Source of the DNA: Planctomycetaceae bacterium
GTDB lineage: Bacteria > Planctomycetota > Planctomycetia > Planctomycetales > Planctomycetaceae
DNA length: 64,000 bases
Direction: 5' to 3'
Assembly: GCA_017795105.1 (NCBI GenBank)
Contig: CP051247.1
Span: 3,740,001-3,804,000, forward strand
In this document: positions 63,946-64,000 of the stretch, piece by piece
Position numbering within the stretch: the first letter of the stretch is position 1
How the letters are laid out: every line of letters starts with the position of its first letter
Notes under the pieces: model-generated
Database searches by the model: none
The model's input: only the letters and a program-made list of their open reading frames with translations
Told to the model about the DNA's origin: nothing
Translations under genes and position numbers: made by a program

Positions 63946-64000
63946 ATGGCCCGCCTGCTGTCCCCCCTGTTGTCGACCGCGCTTCTTCTCGCGCTGCTGC
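63946..64000 (+). CDS. Start of a secreted protein, cut by window edge
   Basis: ATG 63946 has AAGGA about 7 bases upstream. The 18 visible codons read MARLLSPLLSTALLLALL, the beginning of a signal peptide. Nothing more can be said; the gene continues beyond the window. It is divergent from the oligopeptidase gene. Confidence 0.6.
   Translation, partial: MARLLSPLLSTALLLALL

Overview
The window looks like chromosomal DNA from a planctomycete, probably of the Planctomycetaceae/Gimesia-Rubinisphaera kind. The signs are a DUF1501 protein, a formylglycine sulfatase, a DUF1559 protein with a prepilin leader, DUF1080 and lactonase-type beta-propellers, and giant secreted proteins whose N-terminal signal region ends in an LE(G/S)RxLL-type motif. 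There are also intergenic repeats that would read LTRSVSEG, and an integrase with the planctomycete-type NLRSTR box. This assignment rests on gene content only; no search was run.

Layout. 1-3.7 kb: an FHA protein, a small conserved protein, and an ECF sigma factor with a membrane protein in the anti-sigma position. 3.7-12 kb (minus strand): a DUF255 thioredoxin-fold protein, tRNA-Ser(TGA) on the plus strand, and a 1914-residue calpain/cadherin/SdrD/FG-GAP protein. 12-16.7 kb: HdeD-like, DUF1080, beta-propeller, secreted unknown and VOC genes. 16.8-18.6 kb: a short plus-strand run of SEC-C, NADAR and ADP-ribosylglycohydrolase genes, which looks like an ADP-ribose-removal module. 18.8-23.5 kb: a large hybrid histidine kinase followed closely by a stand-alone, degenerate GyrB-like protein. 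23.5-29.3 kb: a lactonase and a second giant surface protein that shares its C-terminal module and tail motif with the first.

29.8-36.45 kb: an integrative element inserted in the 3' end of tRNA-Ala(GGC). It has 21-bp att repeats, a tyrosine recombinase, an excisionase-like wHTH protein, a type IIG restriction-modification enzyme and a small protein with a HEPN-type RNxxxH motif. The insertion seems to have separated the tRNA from its own terminator.

36.7-47.2 kb: DUF1501, a Cys-rich membrane protein, an alpha/beta-hydrolase-fold protein lacking the usual nucleophile, a sulfatase, a VWA/secretin-N-like protein with a TPR/DUF2135-like partner, and a PA0069-type radical SAM protein. 47.2-47.7 kb: a repeat-rich spacer. 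47.7-53 kb: a histidine kinase, a PH-like/zinc-ribbon membrane protein, a TPR lipoprotein, rpsU and DUF1559. 53.4-56.5 kb: an mreB-mreC-mreD-like cluster. 56.6-57.9 kb: two tandem pilin-like paralogues with a Cys/Asp motif, each preceded by the same palindrome. 58.2-64 kb: an SPL-like radical SAM protein with unusual cysteine spacing, a second ECF sigma factor, RibBA, an M3 oligopeptidase, and the start of a secreted protein cut off by the window edge.

The best candidates for something undescribed are the GyrB-like pseudo-ATPase next to a hybrid kinase, the NADAR/DraG pair, the tandem CDNDQC pilin-like genes with their palindromic upstream element, and the shared C-terminal module and tail of the two giant surface proteins.
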